From an uncultured Comamonas sp. (lineage in GTDB: Bacteria > Pseudomonadota > Gammaproteobacteria > Burkholderiales > Burkholderiaceae_C), in NCBI GenBank assembly GCA_947306475.1, contig CAMZGS010000006.1, positions 171,055 through 235,054 of the forward strand: a stretch of 64,000 nt of DNA, read 5' to 3'. Made by a program: the position numbers and the translations under genes. Positions 7,658-16,138 of the stretch are shown in pieces. Position 1 is the first letter of the stretch. Every line of letters starts with the position of its first letter. A model generated the notes under the pieces. The model saw only the letters and a program-made list of their open reading frames with translations, ran no database searches and was not told where the DNA came from.

Positions 7658-8821
7658 ATGTGGCCCATCCTGGCCTGGGCACGCACGCCGGTGGCACCGG
7701 TGGGCGGGGCCCTGGCGCGCTGCAGCATCCATGAGCTGGCCCAGCCGCTGGTGGCGCAGCTGCTGACGCACACCCAGCTGCCCGCGCAGGCGGTGGATGC
7801 GCTGCTCTTGGGCAATGCCCTGGGCGCCAATGGCAACCCGGCGCGCATGGTGGCGCTGGCCGCTGGTCTGCCCGAGCGCGTGGCCACAGCCAGCATCGAC
7901 AGCCAATGCTGCGCCGGGATGGACGCCGTCACCCACGCCTGCGCCTGGCTGGCGCTGGGACAGGCCGATATCGTCATTGCCGGCGGTGCCGAGGCCTGGA
8001 GCCGCGCGCCGATTCGCATGCATCGCCCGCTGGATGCCGCGCAGGCGCCCGTGCCGTTTGAGCGCCCGGCCTTTGCCCCATGGCCGCAGCGCGATCCCGA
8101 TCTGTTCGATGCCGCTGCCACGGGCGCCGCGGCCAGCGGCTGCACGCGCCCAGCGCAGGATGCCTGGGCCGTACTCAGCCACCAGCGGGCGCGAGCCTAC
8201 AGCGGCGCCGATGCACCGCCGCGCCCTGAGATCGTGCCGCTGGCGGGCTTGGCGCACGATGCCTATCCGCGTGCCCTCACGGCCACGCGCGCAGCGCGTA
8301 TGCCGCTGCTGCGCCCGGCCAGCGATGCCCAGGGGCGCGATTGCGGGCTCAGCCAGATTGCCGTCTCACCCAAGGCCGATGGCGCCGCGCTGTTGCTGCT
8401 GGCCAGCCCGCAGGCCTGCGCGCGCTGGGGCGTGGCGCCACGGGCCTACTGGCGCGCGGGTGTGATGCTGGGCGCTGCCCCTGAGCAGCCGATGCAAGCG
8501 GCGCAGCAGGCAGCGCAGGCATTGCTGCAACGCCAGGGCATCACGGCTGCGCAGCTGGAGCTGCTGGAGCTGCACGATGCCTTTGCCGCCCAAGCGCTGG
8601 GCTTTGCCGCCGCCTTGGGTGTGCTGCCAGAGCGCCTGAATCGGCAAGGTGGCGGGCTGGCGCGGGGCCATCCCATCGGTGCTTCCGGGGCGATTGCCCT
8701 GGTGCAGGCGCTGGCGCAATTGACGCAATCGGCGCCGGGCGAGCAGGCCCTGGTGGCGATTGCCGGGGCGGGAGGCCTGGGATCTGCTACCTTATTGGAA
8801 GCTGCTGGCGCTGAAAGGTAA
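7658..8821 (+). CDS. Thiolase-family protein with altered active site (YhfS-like)
   Basis: 387 aa, thiolase fold. The nucleophile cysteine is present in DSQCCAGMDA (Cys84), and the C-terminal histidine motif GLARGHPIGASGA is intact. Two classical features are changed. The NEAF motif reads HDAF (ELHDAFAAQAL), and the second catalytic cysteine of the C-terminal CxGGG motif is alanine (AIAGAGGLG, Ala369). Similar HDAF variants occur in SCP2-type thiolase-like proteins. It may therefore catalyse a Claisen or hydrolytic step, or bind acyl-CoA, rather than act as a normal degradative thiolase. It is the last gene of the bioMNY operon. Its final codons lie in a dispersed palindrome. Confidence 0.83.
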   Translation: MWPILAWARTPVAPVGGALARCSIHELAQPLVAQLLTHTQLPAQAVDALLLGNALGANGNPARMVALAAGLPERVATASIDSQCCAGMDAVTHACAWLALGQADIVIAGGAEAWSRAPIRMHRPLDAAQAPVPFERPAFAPWPQRDPDLFDAAATGAAASGCTRPAQDAWAVLSHQRARAYSGADAPPRPEIVPLAGLAHDAYPRALTATRAARMPLLRPASDAQGRDCGLSQIAVSPKADGAALLLLASPQACARWGVAPRAYWRAGVMLGAAPEQPMQAAQQAAQALLQRQGITAAQLELLELHDAFAAQALGFAAALGVLPERLNRQGGGLARGHPIGASGAIALVQALAQLTQSAPGEQALVAIAGAGGLGSATLLEAAGAER

Positions 8822-8882
8822 ATGAATTTACGCTTATTTATGCTTAAGATCTTTGACTGGTAGGCGTACGAAGCTTCCTTTT
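8794..8882. repeat. Dispersed palindromic element, copy 2 (degenerate)
   Basis: Left arm GAAGCTGCTGGCGCT (8798-8812) faces a decayed right arm AGGCGTACGAAGCTTC (8862-8877). The element covers the last codons and stop of the thiolase-like gene, so that protein's C terminus comes partly from repeat sequence. Confidence 0.5.
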
Positions 8883-8930
8883 TGATAGTTGATGCCCGCA
8901 TGCGGCAGCGGGTTTTCTACAATTGCGTCC

Positions 8931-9138
8931 TTTGGTGCTCGCAGGGTGGTTCCAACCCTGCAGTTAAACGGGAAACATGGACGCTGGCCTGGGCTGCACC
9001 GCCCAGCCGCGCAGCATGTACTGCCCCCGCAACAGTGTGCGCACCGGTCGCAAGACCACCCATTCGCCCCCTGGGTCACTGCAGCCTTGTGCTGTGGGAA
9101 GGCCGCGTCTGGGATGTGCGCCAGTCTGGATACCGGCC
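8931..9138 (+). promoter_or_regulatory. Cobalamin riboswitch upstream of btuB
   Basis: The class signatures are visible in order: TTGGTG at the 5' end, the GTTAAACGGGAA core box, GCCCCCGCAAC, GGTCACTG, and a closing CAGTCTGGATACCGGCC that matches the B12-box/P1 end. In this class adenosyl- or other cobalamin binding lowers expression of uptake genes. A TACAAT at 8918-8923 could be the -10 box, but no well-spaced -35 is clear. A terminator hairpin 44 bases beyond the aptamer gives the likely expression platform. The span is an estimate from conserved boxes. Confidence 0.92.
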
Positions 9139-9181
9139 AAAAAGGTGCCGATTTGCTTGGTGCAAATGGGCGTGTGTGTGA

Positions 9182-9216
9182 CGCCTTGGCGGGGACGCCG
9201 GGGCGAACCTTTTTTC
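9182..9216 (+). terminator. Terminator hairpin of the cobalamin riboswitch
   Basis: CGCCTTGGCG and CGCCGGGGCG pair over 10 bp (two G-U pairs) with loop GGGA, followed by AACCTTTTTT. It lies between the aptamer and the btuB start, so the switch probably works by transcription attenuation. It also argues against the in-frame ATG at 9166, which lies inside the leader. Confidence 0.8.
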
Positions 9217-9222
9217 TCCTTT

Positions 9223-11148
9223 ATGCAACATCCTTTTTCTTTTGGCGTGCCCACGCAGGGCACGCGCTGGGCAGCGCACGCGCCTTTGGCCGCAGTGGCG
9301 CTGGCCGTTTTCACCCTGGCCGAGGGCAGTGCAGCCGCTGCACCTGCCAGCCAGCTACCCGAAACCGTGGTCACCGCCACGCGCAGCAGCACCAAGCTCG
9401 ATGAGACGCTGGCCGATGTGCGCGTTATCAGCGCCGAGCAGATCGAGCAATCCTCGGGCCGCTCGCTGGCTGAAGTGCTGCAGCGCTTTGCTGGGGCGCA
9501 AATGTCCAGCAACGGCGGGCGCGGCAACACGCAAAGCGTGTACCTGCGCGGCAGCAACAAAGTCATTTTGCTGATTGATGGGGTGCGCTATGGCTCGGCC
9601 ACGCTGGGCACGCCCACGCTGGAGTCGCTGCCGCTGGAAGCCATCGAGCGCATCGAGGTGGTGCACGGCCCAGCTTCTGCGCTGTACGGCAGCGACGCCA
9701 TTGGCGGCGTGATCCAGATCTTCACCAAGCAGGGCAAGGGGGTGCAGCAGGCCTTTGCGCCGCACGCTTCCCTGACCTGGGGACGTGCCGGCTACAAAAA
9801 GGCCGAAGGCGGCTTTGCCGGTGCGCAGCATGGCTGGAACTACAGCGTCAATGTCGCGCGCGTGATCGAGCCGGGCTTTTCCGCCACCAACGCCAAAAGC
9901 GCCGATTACCGCCCGGACCGCGACAAGTTCAACCAAAGCTCCATCAGCGCGGCGCTGGGCTATGCCTTCAATGCCGACTGGCGCCTGGATGCCAACCTGA
10001 TGCGCGCCGACAGCCGCTCGGAGTTCGACCAGGATCAGTGGTATCAGCCCGATGGCAGCGTGGCGCTGGTCGATGGCTCCTACAGCAAGCTGCGCGCCTC
10101 GACGGCGCAGCTCAAGCTCTCGGGCAAACTGCTGGAGCACTGGCGCAGTAGCGTGAGCATTGCCCGCTCCAACGACGAGCAGCGCTCGCACCACCAGCTG
10201 CGCGGCAGCACGCAGCGCTACCAGGACCTGTTCCAGACCGAGCAGACCGAATACAAGTGGGACAACGAGCTGCGTACCGCCCTGGGCGTGGTGGTGGCCG
10301 GGCTGGAGCGCCTGGAGCAGAAGGTCAGCTCCAGCGAGCAGTACGACCGCCGGGAGCGTTCGACCAACGCCGCCTATGTGGGCCTGAACGGCAGCCACGG
10401 CCCGCACTCCTGGCAGGTGAATCTGCGCCGCGACGACAACTCGCAGTTTGGTGGCTACAACACCTGGGGCATTGGCTATGGCTACGAGATCGTCTCCGGC
10501 CTGCGCGCACGCGTGGCGCGTGCCAGCAGCATGAAGGCACCCACCTTCAACGACCTGTACTACCCCTATTCGGGCAACCCCAAGCTGCGGCCCGAAAGCG
10601 CCCTGGGCAATGAAATCGGCCTGGACTGGGAACTGGGGCGGCACGTCTTCAAGCTCACCGGCTTTGACAACCAGATCAGCAACCTGATTGCCTGGGCGCC
10701 CGAGGATGTCAACGACCCGTGGAGCCTGTGGTTCCCGTTCAACATCAACCAGGCGCGCAGCAAGGGCTGGTCGCTGGCCTACCAGACCCGCTGGGATGGC
10801 TGGGACTTTTCCGCGCGCTATGAGCACCTGGACCTGCACGACGGCACCGGCCTGCGCCTGACCGACCGCATGCCCGAGCACCAGATCGCCCTGGCGCTGG
10901 ACAAGCGCATCGGCGCCTGGACGCTGGGCGCCAGCGCCCTGCACGTCGGCAAGCGCACCGACTGGCAGGGCACGATGCACCTGGGCAGCTACACCACGGT
11001 GGATGCTCATGTGCACTACCAGTGGAGCAAGCAGCTGGCCCTGCAGGCACGCGTCATCAACCTGACCGACAAGCGCTACGAAACCGCCTACGGCTACAAC
11101 CAGCGCGGCCGCGCCGGGTATGTGACGCTGAAGTGGGATTTGCGCTAA
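9223..11148 (+). CDS. btuB: TonB-dependent vitamin B12 receptor BtuB
   Basis: 641 aa outer-membrane receptor for cobalamins, energised by TonB-ExbBD. A signal-peptide-like start (hydrophobic run ending [12 protein letters not shown]) is followed by the TonB box-like ETVVTATR. The plug domain includes [17 protein letters not shown] and [20 protein letters not shown]. The barrel ends with [18 protein letters not shown] and an aromatic-poor LKWDLR terminus. I chose ATG 9223 because it directly follows the riboswitch terminator and gives a signal peptide; no Shine-Dalgarno is visible, only a T/C-rich run. Control by the upstream cobalamin riboswitch makes the substrate assignment strong. No btuFCD genes are nearby. 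Confidence 0.92.
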   Translation: MQHPFSFGVPTQGTRWAAHAPLAAVALAVFTLAEGSAAAAPASQLPETVVTATRSSTKLDETLADVRVISAEQIEQSSGRSLAEVLQRFAGAQMSSNGGRGNTQSVYLRGSNKVILLIDGVRYGSATLGTPTLESLPLEAIERIEVVHGPASALYGSDAIGGVIQIFTKQGKGVQQAFAPHASLTWGRAGYKKAEGGFAGAQHGWNYSVNVARVIEPGFSATNAKSADYRPDRDKFNQSSISAALGYAFNADWRLDANLMRADSRSEFDQDQWYQPDGSVALVDGSYSKLRASTAQLKLSGKLLEHWRSSVSIARSNDEQRSHHQLRGSTQRYQDLFQTEQTEYKWDNELRTALGVVVAGLERLEQKVSSSEQYDRRERSTNAAYVGLNGSHGPHSWQVNLRRDDNSQFGGYNTWGIGYGYEIVSGLRARVARASSMKAPTFNDLYYPYSGNPKLRPESALGNEIGLDWELGRHVFKLTGFDNQISNLIAWAPEDVNDPWSLWFPFNINQARSKGWSLAYQTRWDGWDFSARYEHLDLHDGTGLRLTDRMPEHQIALALDKRIGAWTLGASALHVGKRTDWQGTMHLGSYTTVDAHVHYQWSKQLALQARVINLTDKRYETAYGYNQRGRAGYVTLKWDLR

Positions 11149-11303
11149 GGCGCAGGCGCGGCAAGCACTGGCACTCAATGCGAATGCATCTGCTTGCCGC
11201 TCGTATGCCGAGCATTTGCGCGTGGTCATTGCCTCCACATCCAAAGTGCCAGGTACAGGCTGCGGGATACTCGGCCCATTGCGATTTTTTCAGGGACAAC
11301 GAC

Positions 11304-11768
11304 ATGCAAGGCCATCCGGAAGTTCTCGCCTATCTGAACGAGCTGTTGCGCGGGGAGCTGGCCGCGCGCGACCAGTACTTTGTGCATTCGCGCACCTATG
11401 AGGATCAGGGTTTTGCCAAGCTGTTTGCGCGTCTGGACCACGAGATGCAGGAGGAAACCCAGCACGCCGATGCGCTGCTGCGGCGCATCCTGATGCTGGG
11501 CGGGCGCCCCGACATGCGCCCCAAGGAGTTCACCCCAGGCGAGACCGTGCCGCAGATGCTGCGCAAGGATCTGGATACGGAGTACGAAGTGCGCGCGGCT
11601 TTGCGCAAGGGCATTGCCCTGTGCGAGGAGCACGGCGACTACGTCAGCCGCGACATCCTGTTGCAGCAGCTGCGCGATACCGAAGAGGACCACGCCTACT
11701 GGCTGGAAAAGCAGCTCAGTCTGATTGAGCAGGTAGGGCTGCAAAATTATTTGCAAAGCCAGATGTGA
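11304..11768 (+). CDS. bfr: Bacterioferritin-family iron storage protein lacking haem-ligand Met52
   Basis: 154 aa. Bacterioferritins form 24-mers that oxidise Fe(II) at a di-iron centre and store iron. The ferroxidase ligands are in place: Glu18, Glu51, His54, a glutamate in DLDTEYE, and the Glu/His pair in [12 protein letters not shown]. The closing [10 protein letters not shown] is typical. Position 52, the methionine that binds the bridging haem in E. coli Bfr, is threonine (EETQHAD), and the nearest methionine is residue 48. It may be a haem-free subunit that pairs with a second Bfr, as in FtnA/BfrB systems. Start ATG has only a weak site (AGGGACAACGAC). Confidence 0.9.
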   Translation: MQGHPEVLAYLNELLRGELAARDQYFVHSRTYEDQGFAKLFARLDHEMQEETQHADALLRRILMLGGRPDMRPKEFTPGETVPQMLRKDLDTEYEVRAALRKGIALCEEHGDYVSRDILLQQLRDTEEDHAYWLEKQLSLIEQVGLQNYLQSQM

Positions 11769-11805
11769 AGCGCCCAGCGCTGCAAGCTCAACAGTCCAGA
11801 CAAAG

Positions 11806-11826
11806 GGCGCCATTGGCGCCTTTTTT
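11806..11826 (+). terminator. Rho-independent terminator after bfr
   Basis: GGCGCC-ATT-GGCGCC followed by six T. Flanking AAAG/CTTT extends the stem. It sits in the convergent gap between bfr and miaA; the opposite strand has only a short T run. Confidence 0.85.
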
Positions 11827-12853
11827 ACGTCTGGCTTGCGTCTGGCAGAGGGGCTTGGTTGGGCAAGAGCGCCAGCGCCTGCTGCACCAGCGTGGCTTGC
11901 GCAGCGGGCGCATCGCAGGCGATGGCGCGACGCTGGGGCATGCTGCGCAGCCAGGTGATCTGGCGCTTGGCCAGCTGGCGGGTGGCGGCAATGCCTTTTT
12001 CGCGCAGGCTGGGCAAGTCCAGTGCCTGGCCGCTGGCAGCAACCAGGTCCAGCGCTTCCCAGGCCTGGCGGTAGCCCACGCAGCGCATGCTGGGCAGATC
12101 CAGATGCAGGTCGCCGCGCGCGCGCAGGGTGTGCATTTCGTCCAGGAAGCCACCATCGAGCATGGCATCAAAGCGCTGCGCAATGCGCTGGTGCAGCCAG
12201 GCGCGCTCTTGCGGTTCTAAGGAAAAAAAGCCGTTTGCGCTGATGGGGCAAGCGCTGTTAGCTCGCTTTTCAGGAGTGTGAAAGCTGGACAGAGGGCGGC
12301 CGGTGCTGTGCCACACCTCCAGCGCGCGCTGGATGCGTTGGCTGTCGCCCGGGGCCAGGCGTGCAGCGGTAATGGGATCGACCTGCGCCAGTTGTGCGTG
12401 CAGGGCAGGCCAGCCCAGCTCGGCGGCTTGGGCGTCGATGCGCGCGCGCACGGCGAGGTTGGCGGCGGGCATTTCGTCCAGACCGTCCAGCAGCGCCTTG
12501 AAGTAGAGCATGGTGCCGCCCACCAGCAGCGGCACGGCGTGGCGGGCGCGGATCTCGGCCACCAGGCGCGTGGCATCGCGTACAAACTCGGCAGCGCTGT
12601 AGGACTGCAAGGGGTCAAGGATGTCGATCAGGTGGTGCGGTACCTGGGCCTGCTCGGCAGTGCTGGGCTTGGCGGTGCCAATGTCCATGCCGCGATAGAC
12701 CAAGGCCGAATCGACGCTGATGATCTCGCAGGCCTGACCACGGGCGGCCAGGGCGTCAGCCAGGACCAGGGCAGCGGCGGTCTTGCCACTGGCGGTGGGG
12801 CCGGCGATGGCGATGCAGGGCAGCAGGGGTTGTGCGGGGGAAGAAACAGTCAC
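11825..12853 (-). CDS. miaA: tRNA dimethylallyltransferase MiaA, with an in-frame repeat insertion
   Basis: 342 aa. MiaA prenylates A37 of tRNAs reading UNN codons. P-loop [21 protein letters not shown] opens the protein in two overlapping parts (GPTASGKT, residues ~18-25), followed by [21 protein letters not shown] in family positions, [19 protein letters not shown] and [11 protein letters not shown]. At residues ~190-210 a stretch [16 protein letters not shown] interrupts the usual link between RPLSSFH and [14 protein letters not shown]. That stretch is encoded by a dispersed palindrome, so the element appears to have entered the gene in frame. Its 5' end is 18 bases from the MFS gene. The catalytic core is intact, so activity is expected. 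Confidence 0.95.
   Translation of the reverse strand: MTVSSPAQPLLPCIAIAGPTASGKTAAALVLADALAARGQACEIISVDSALVYRGMDIGTAKPSTAEQAQVPHHLIDILDPLQSYSAAEFVRDATRLVAEIRARHAVPLLVGGTMLYFKALLDGLDEMPAANLAVRARIDAQAAELGWPALHAQLAQVDPITAARLAPGDSQRIQRALEVWHSTGRPLSSFHTPEKRANSACPISANGFFSLEPQERAWLHQRIAQRFDAMLDGGFLDEMHTLRARGDLHLDLPSMRCVGYRQAWEALDLVAASGQALDLPSLREKGIAATRQLAKRQITWLRSMPQRRAIACDAPAAQATLVQQALALLPNQAPLPDASQT
12224..12285. repeat. Dispersed palindromic element inside miaA (short form)
   Basis: AGCCGTTTGCGCT-GATGGGGCA-AGCGCTGTTAGCTC. The ATGGGGCAAGCG centre is shared with the copies at 16760 and 32278, and nearly with the one at 24772. It encodes the extra residues between RPLSSFH and SLEPQER of MiaA and keeps the frame open. 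Confidence 0.65.
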
Positions 12854-12871
12854 TACAAAGAGGGCGGGTGG

Positions 12872-14110
12872 CTAGGAGGAGGGCGCAAATTTTTGCACAG
12901 GCCACCAGGCCACGATGGCCAGCAGGATGGAGCAGCCCCAGACGCCATAGACCAGCGGCCAGACCGTGCCGTCCATGCTGCGGCCCAGCCACAGACCGAT
13001 GGCAAAGGCCAGCAGCGTCATCATGAAGCCGTTGAAGGCCGAGGCCACGCCCGCTGCCTGCGGAAACGGCGCCACGCAGCCCGACTGGCCGCAGGGCTGG
13101 TGGATGCCATGCCCCAGCGTGAAGATATAGAACGGCAGCAGCAGGGCCACCGGGTGGTGCCAGCCCATGAAGGCCACCAAGGCCAGCAGCGTGCCGCCGG
13201 TGATGCTCAGCACCCCGGCGATGGCCACGGTGCGTGCCAACCCCCAGCGCGCCATCAGCGCGCGGCACAAAAAGGTGCCGAAAAAGTAGAACAACCCCGA
13301 GGTGAACAGCACCCAGCCGTAGTGGGTGCGGCTGACGCCCAGCACATCGATGAAGATGAAGGAGGACGAGGCCAGATAGGTGAACAGGCCGCCGTAGGAG
13401 GCGGTGGTCAGCAGCGAATAGGACAAGAACGTGGGATGGCGCAGCACCATGGCCCAGGTGCTCACCAGGGTGCGCGGCTGCAAGGCCTTGGGGTTGGGCT
13501 GGCGCAGCGTCTCGGGCATGTACAGCAACACCAGCATCAGGCAGGCCAGCGCATAGACGCCCACCCCGGCCAGCGGGGCGCGCCAGCCCAGCCATTGGGT
13601 GAGCAGTCCGCCGACGGGGGCGCACAGGCAGGCTACCACCCCCAGGCCAGTGAGCGCCTTGGACATGGCGCGCGCGCCGGCCACCGGGGTGTACAGATCG
13701 CGCACGATGGCGCGCCCGCACATCACCACCGCCCCCATGGCCGCACCCTGGATGGTGCGGCAGACAATCAGCATTTCCACGCTGTTGGCCAGGGCACCGG
13801 CCAGCGCCGCCAGGGTGTACAGCACGATGCTGGACAGCAGGATGGGGCGGCGGCCAAAGCGGTCGGACAGCGGCCCCCAGATCAGCTGCGAGCAGCCAAA
13901 GGCCAGCAGCAGGGCGCTGAGGGTGAGTTGCCCGGCGGCCATGCTGCCGCCCAGTGCCTGCGTCAGTGCCGGCAGGGCCGGCAGGTAGGCATCGGTGGTG
14001 ACGGGTTGCAGGCTGAGCAGGGCGGCCAGCACCACGATGGTGGCGGCCGCCTCTGCGGTGCGGGCGTTGGGATCGGTGTGGGAGGGGGAAGCGGTCACAG
14101 GAGCAGACAT
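12872..14110 (-). CDS. MFS drug-resistance transporter, Bcr/CflA family
   Basis: 412 aa, 12 predicted membrane helices. Marks of the Bcr/CflA group are TTDAYLPALPALTQALG in helix 1, the loop motif WGPLSDRFGRRPILL between helices 2 and 3, and RTIQGAAMGAVVMCGRAIVRDLY in helix 4-5, here given in part. Members export sulfonamides, bicyclomycin or other small molecules by proton antiport. It lies between maiA and miaA with gaps of 21 and 18 bases and could be co-transcribed with the upstream catabolic genes, where it might export a pathway intermediate. The substrate cannot be read from the sequence. Confidence 0.85.
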   Translation of the reverse strand: MSAPVTASPSHTDPNARTAEAAATIVVLAALLSLQPVTTDAYLPALPALTQALGGSMAAGQLTLSALLLAFGCSQLIWGPLSDRFGRRPILLSSIVLYTLAALAGALANSVEMLIVCRTIQGAAMGAVVMCGRAIVRDLYTPVAGARAMSKALTGLGVVACLCAPVGGLLTQWLGWRAPLAGVGVYALACLMLVLLYMPETLRQPNPKALQPRTLVSTWAMVLRHPTFLSYSLLTTASYGGLFTYLASSSFIFIDVLGVSRTHYGWVLFTSGLFYFFGTFLCRALMARWGLARTVAIAGVLSITGGTLLALVAFMGWHHPVALLLPFYIFTLGHGIHQPCGQSGCVAPFPQAAGVASAFNGFMMTLLAFAIGLWLGRSMDGTVWPLVYGVWGCSILLAIVAWWPVQKFAPSS

Positions 14111-14131
14111 GGGGCAGGAGCTTAGCGCCTG

Positions 14132-14788
14132 CTAGGCCTGTGCATCGGCTTGCTGCTCGGGGGCAGCCTGCACGAAGGCGGGCAGTTGTTCGCAGGCCTG
14201 GACGATGCGCTCAATCGTCGGATAGGCATCCGTCGGGCAGGCAAAGCGCCGCGCGTTGAACACCTGGGGCACCAGGCAGCAGTCGGCCAGGCTGGGCGTA
14301 TCGCCGTGGCAGAAGCGTCCGGTGGCGCTGCTGCTGGTGAGCATGGTTTCCATGGCGCTCAGGCCCTCGCGGATCCAGTGCTGGTACCAGGCGGTTTTCT
14401 GTTCATCGGACAGGGACAGCTCCTGCGTCAGGTAGCGCAGCACGCGCAGGTTGTTGAGCGGGTGGATCTCGCAGGCCACCGCCTGGGCCAGGGCGCGTAC
14501 GCGCGCACGGCCCAGGGTGTCGGCTGGCAGCAGGGCCGGCGTGTCGGGATAGGCCTCATCCAGGTACTCCATGATGGCCAGCGACTGGGTCAGCACGTTG
14601 CCCTCTTCGGTGCGCAGCGACGGCACCAGCTGCTGCGGGTTGATGGCGCGGTAGGCTGCGCTGTGGTGCTGGCCGCCGTCATGGACCAGATGGACGAACT
14701 CCGACGCATAGGGCAGGCCCTTGAGCCCCAGGGCAATGCGAACGCGGTAGGCCGCCGAGCTGCGAAAGTAGGTGTAAAGCGTGAGCAT
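14132..14788 (-). CDS. maiA: Maleylacetoacetate/maleylpyruvate isomerase, zeta-class GST
   Basis: 218 aa. This glutathione-dependent isomerase turns the cis double bond of maleylacetoacetate or maleylpyruvate into the fumaryl form. The N-terminal thioredoxin fold carries the zeta-class SSxx signature in YFRSSAAYRVRIALGLK (Ser10-Ser11), followed by INPQQLVPSL and the glutathione-binding LTQSLAIMEYLDE. The C-terminal helical domain has SLADCCLVPQVFNARRF. It lies 27 bases after dctM and shares a cluster with an FAH-family hydrolase. This pair marks gentisate or homogentisate-like ring degradation. Which maleyl substrate is used cannot be decided here. Confidence 0.9.
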   Translation of the reverse strand: MLTLYTYFRSSAAYRVRIALGLKGLPYASEFVHLVHDGGQHHSAAYRAINPQQLVPSLRTEEGNVLTQSLAIMEYLDEAYPDTPALLPADTLGRARVRALAQAVACEIHPLNNLRVLRYLTQELSLSDEQKTAWYQHWIREGLSAMETMLTSSSATGRFCHGDTPSLADCCLVPQVFNARRFACPTDAYPTIERIVQACEQLPAFVQAAPEQQADAQA

Positions 14789-14815
14789 GGGAAACAGTGC
14801 CTCCTCGTTCCTTTT

Positions 14816-16138
14816 TTAATTGAGCATGTGAACCAGCCACAGCGACAGCCCCGGCACCAGCATCAGCAGGACCGTGCGCACCAGGTCGGACAGGACGAAG
14901 GGCAGGGTGCCCTTGTAGGTTTCCTTCATTGGCACGTTCTTGGCCATGCTGTTGATGATGAACAGGTTCATGCCCACCGGCGGCGTGATCAAGCCGATTT
15001 CCACCACCATCAGCGCCAGCACGCCAAACCAGATGGCCTTGTCGGTCTGGTCCAGCCCCCAGAAGTCCAGCCCCAGCACGATGGGCAGGAAGATGGGGAT
15101 GGTCAGCAGCAGCATGGACAGGCTATCCATCACGCAGCCCAGCACCAGGTAGATCAGCACGATGCCCGTCAGCACCAGCATGGGCGGCAGGTCGGCGCCC
15201 AGCACCCACTGGGCTGCCGCAGTGGGCATTTGCGACAGGGCGAAGAAGGCATTGAGCAGGTCGGCGCCCAGCAGGATCAGGAAGATCATGGCAGTGGCCG
15301 AGGCGGTATCCATGGCCGATTGCAGGAAGCTCTTCCAGGTCAGCTCGCGCATGAACAGCGCCAGCGCACCGGTGGCCATGGTGCCGATGGCCGCCGCTTC
15401 GGTGGGCGTGAAGATGCCGCCGTAGATGCCGCCAATCACGGTGACGAACACCGCCAGGATGGGCCAGACCTCAACCAGCGTGCGCCAACGATCCGGCCAG
15501 CTGACGCGTGGTGCGGCCGGGCCACTGCCGGGCGAGACACGCACGTACACCATGATGGTGATCATGTAGCCGGCAAGTGCCACCAGCCCCGGCAGCATGG
15601 CGGCGATGAACATGGAGGCAACGTTCTGCTCGGCCAGCACGGCATAGATCACCAGCACCACGGAGGGTGGAATCAGCACCCCCATGGTGCCGCCGGCGGC
15701 CAGCGCACCGGTGGCCAGGGCGGGCGAGTAGTTGTAGCGGCGCAGCTCCGGCAGGGCCACCTGCCCCATGGTGGCTGCCGTGGCCAGGGACGAGCCGCAG
15801 ATGGCACCAAAGCCGGCGCAGGCGCCCACCGCACTCATGGCCACACCGCCACGGTAGTGGCCCAGGAAGGCGTTGGTCGCCTGGAACAGGCGCCGCGACA
15901 GGCCGCCGCGCGAGGCCAGGTTGCCCATCAGCAGAAACAGTGGCACGACCGACAGGTCATAGACCGAATAGCGCGCAAACGCCATGGTCTTGGCGTAGTT
16001 GAGCAGCGGCTCCAGACCCGCCACCATGGCGTAGCCGATACCGCCTGCCAGCAGCATGGATACCGCAATGTGCACGCGCAGCATCAGCAGCACCAGCACC
16101 AGGATGCCCATGAGAAATCCGATGGTCACTCCGCTCAT
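14816..16138 (-). CDS. dctM: TRAP transporter large permease DctM
   Basis: 440 aa, about 12 hydrophobic helices. This is the Na+-driven channel subunit of a tripartite ATP-independent transporter for organic acids. Family marks include VVPLFLLMGNLASRGG, CGSSLATAATMGQVALPEL, the GTMGVLIPPSVVLVIYAVL helix and GLITPPVGMNLFIINSMA. The ATG at 16138 overlaps the dctQ stop (ATGA) and begins MSGVTIGFLMG; the longer open frame is upstream shadow. It is the final element of dctP-dctQ-dctM. The ligand is set by DctP and is presumably the aromatic acid processed by the adjacent enzymes. Confidence 0.94.
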   Translation of the reverse strand: MSGVTIGFLMGILVLVLLMLRVHIAVSMLLAGGIGYAMVAGLEPLLNYAKTMAFARYSVYDLSVVPLFLLMGNLASRGGLSRRLFQATNAFLGHYRGGVAMSAVGACAGFGAICGSSLATAATMGQVALPELRRYNYSPALATGALAAGGTMGVLIPPSVVLVIYAVLAEQNVASMFIAAMLPGLVALAGYMITIMVYVRVSPGSGPAAPRVSWPDRWRTLVEVWPILAVFVTVIGGIYGGIFTPTEAAAIGTMATGALALFMRELTWKSFLQSAMDTASATAMIFLILLGADLLNAFFALSQMPTAAAQWVLGADLPPMLVLTGIVLIYLVLGCVMDSLSMLLLTIPIFLPIVLGLDFWGLDQTDKAIWFGVLALMVVEIGLITPPVGMNLFIINSMAKNVPMKETYKGTLPFVLSDLVRTVLLMLVPGLSLWLVHMLN

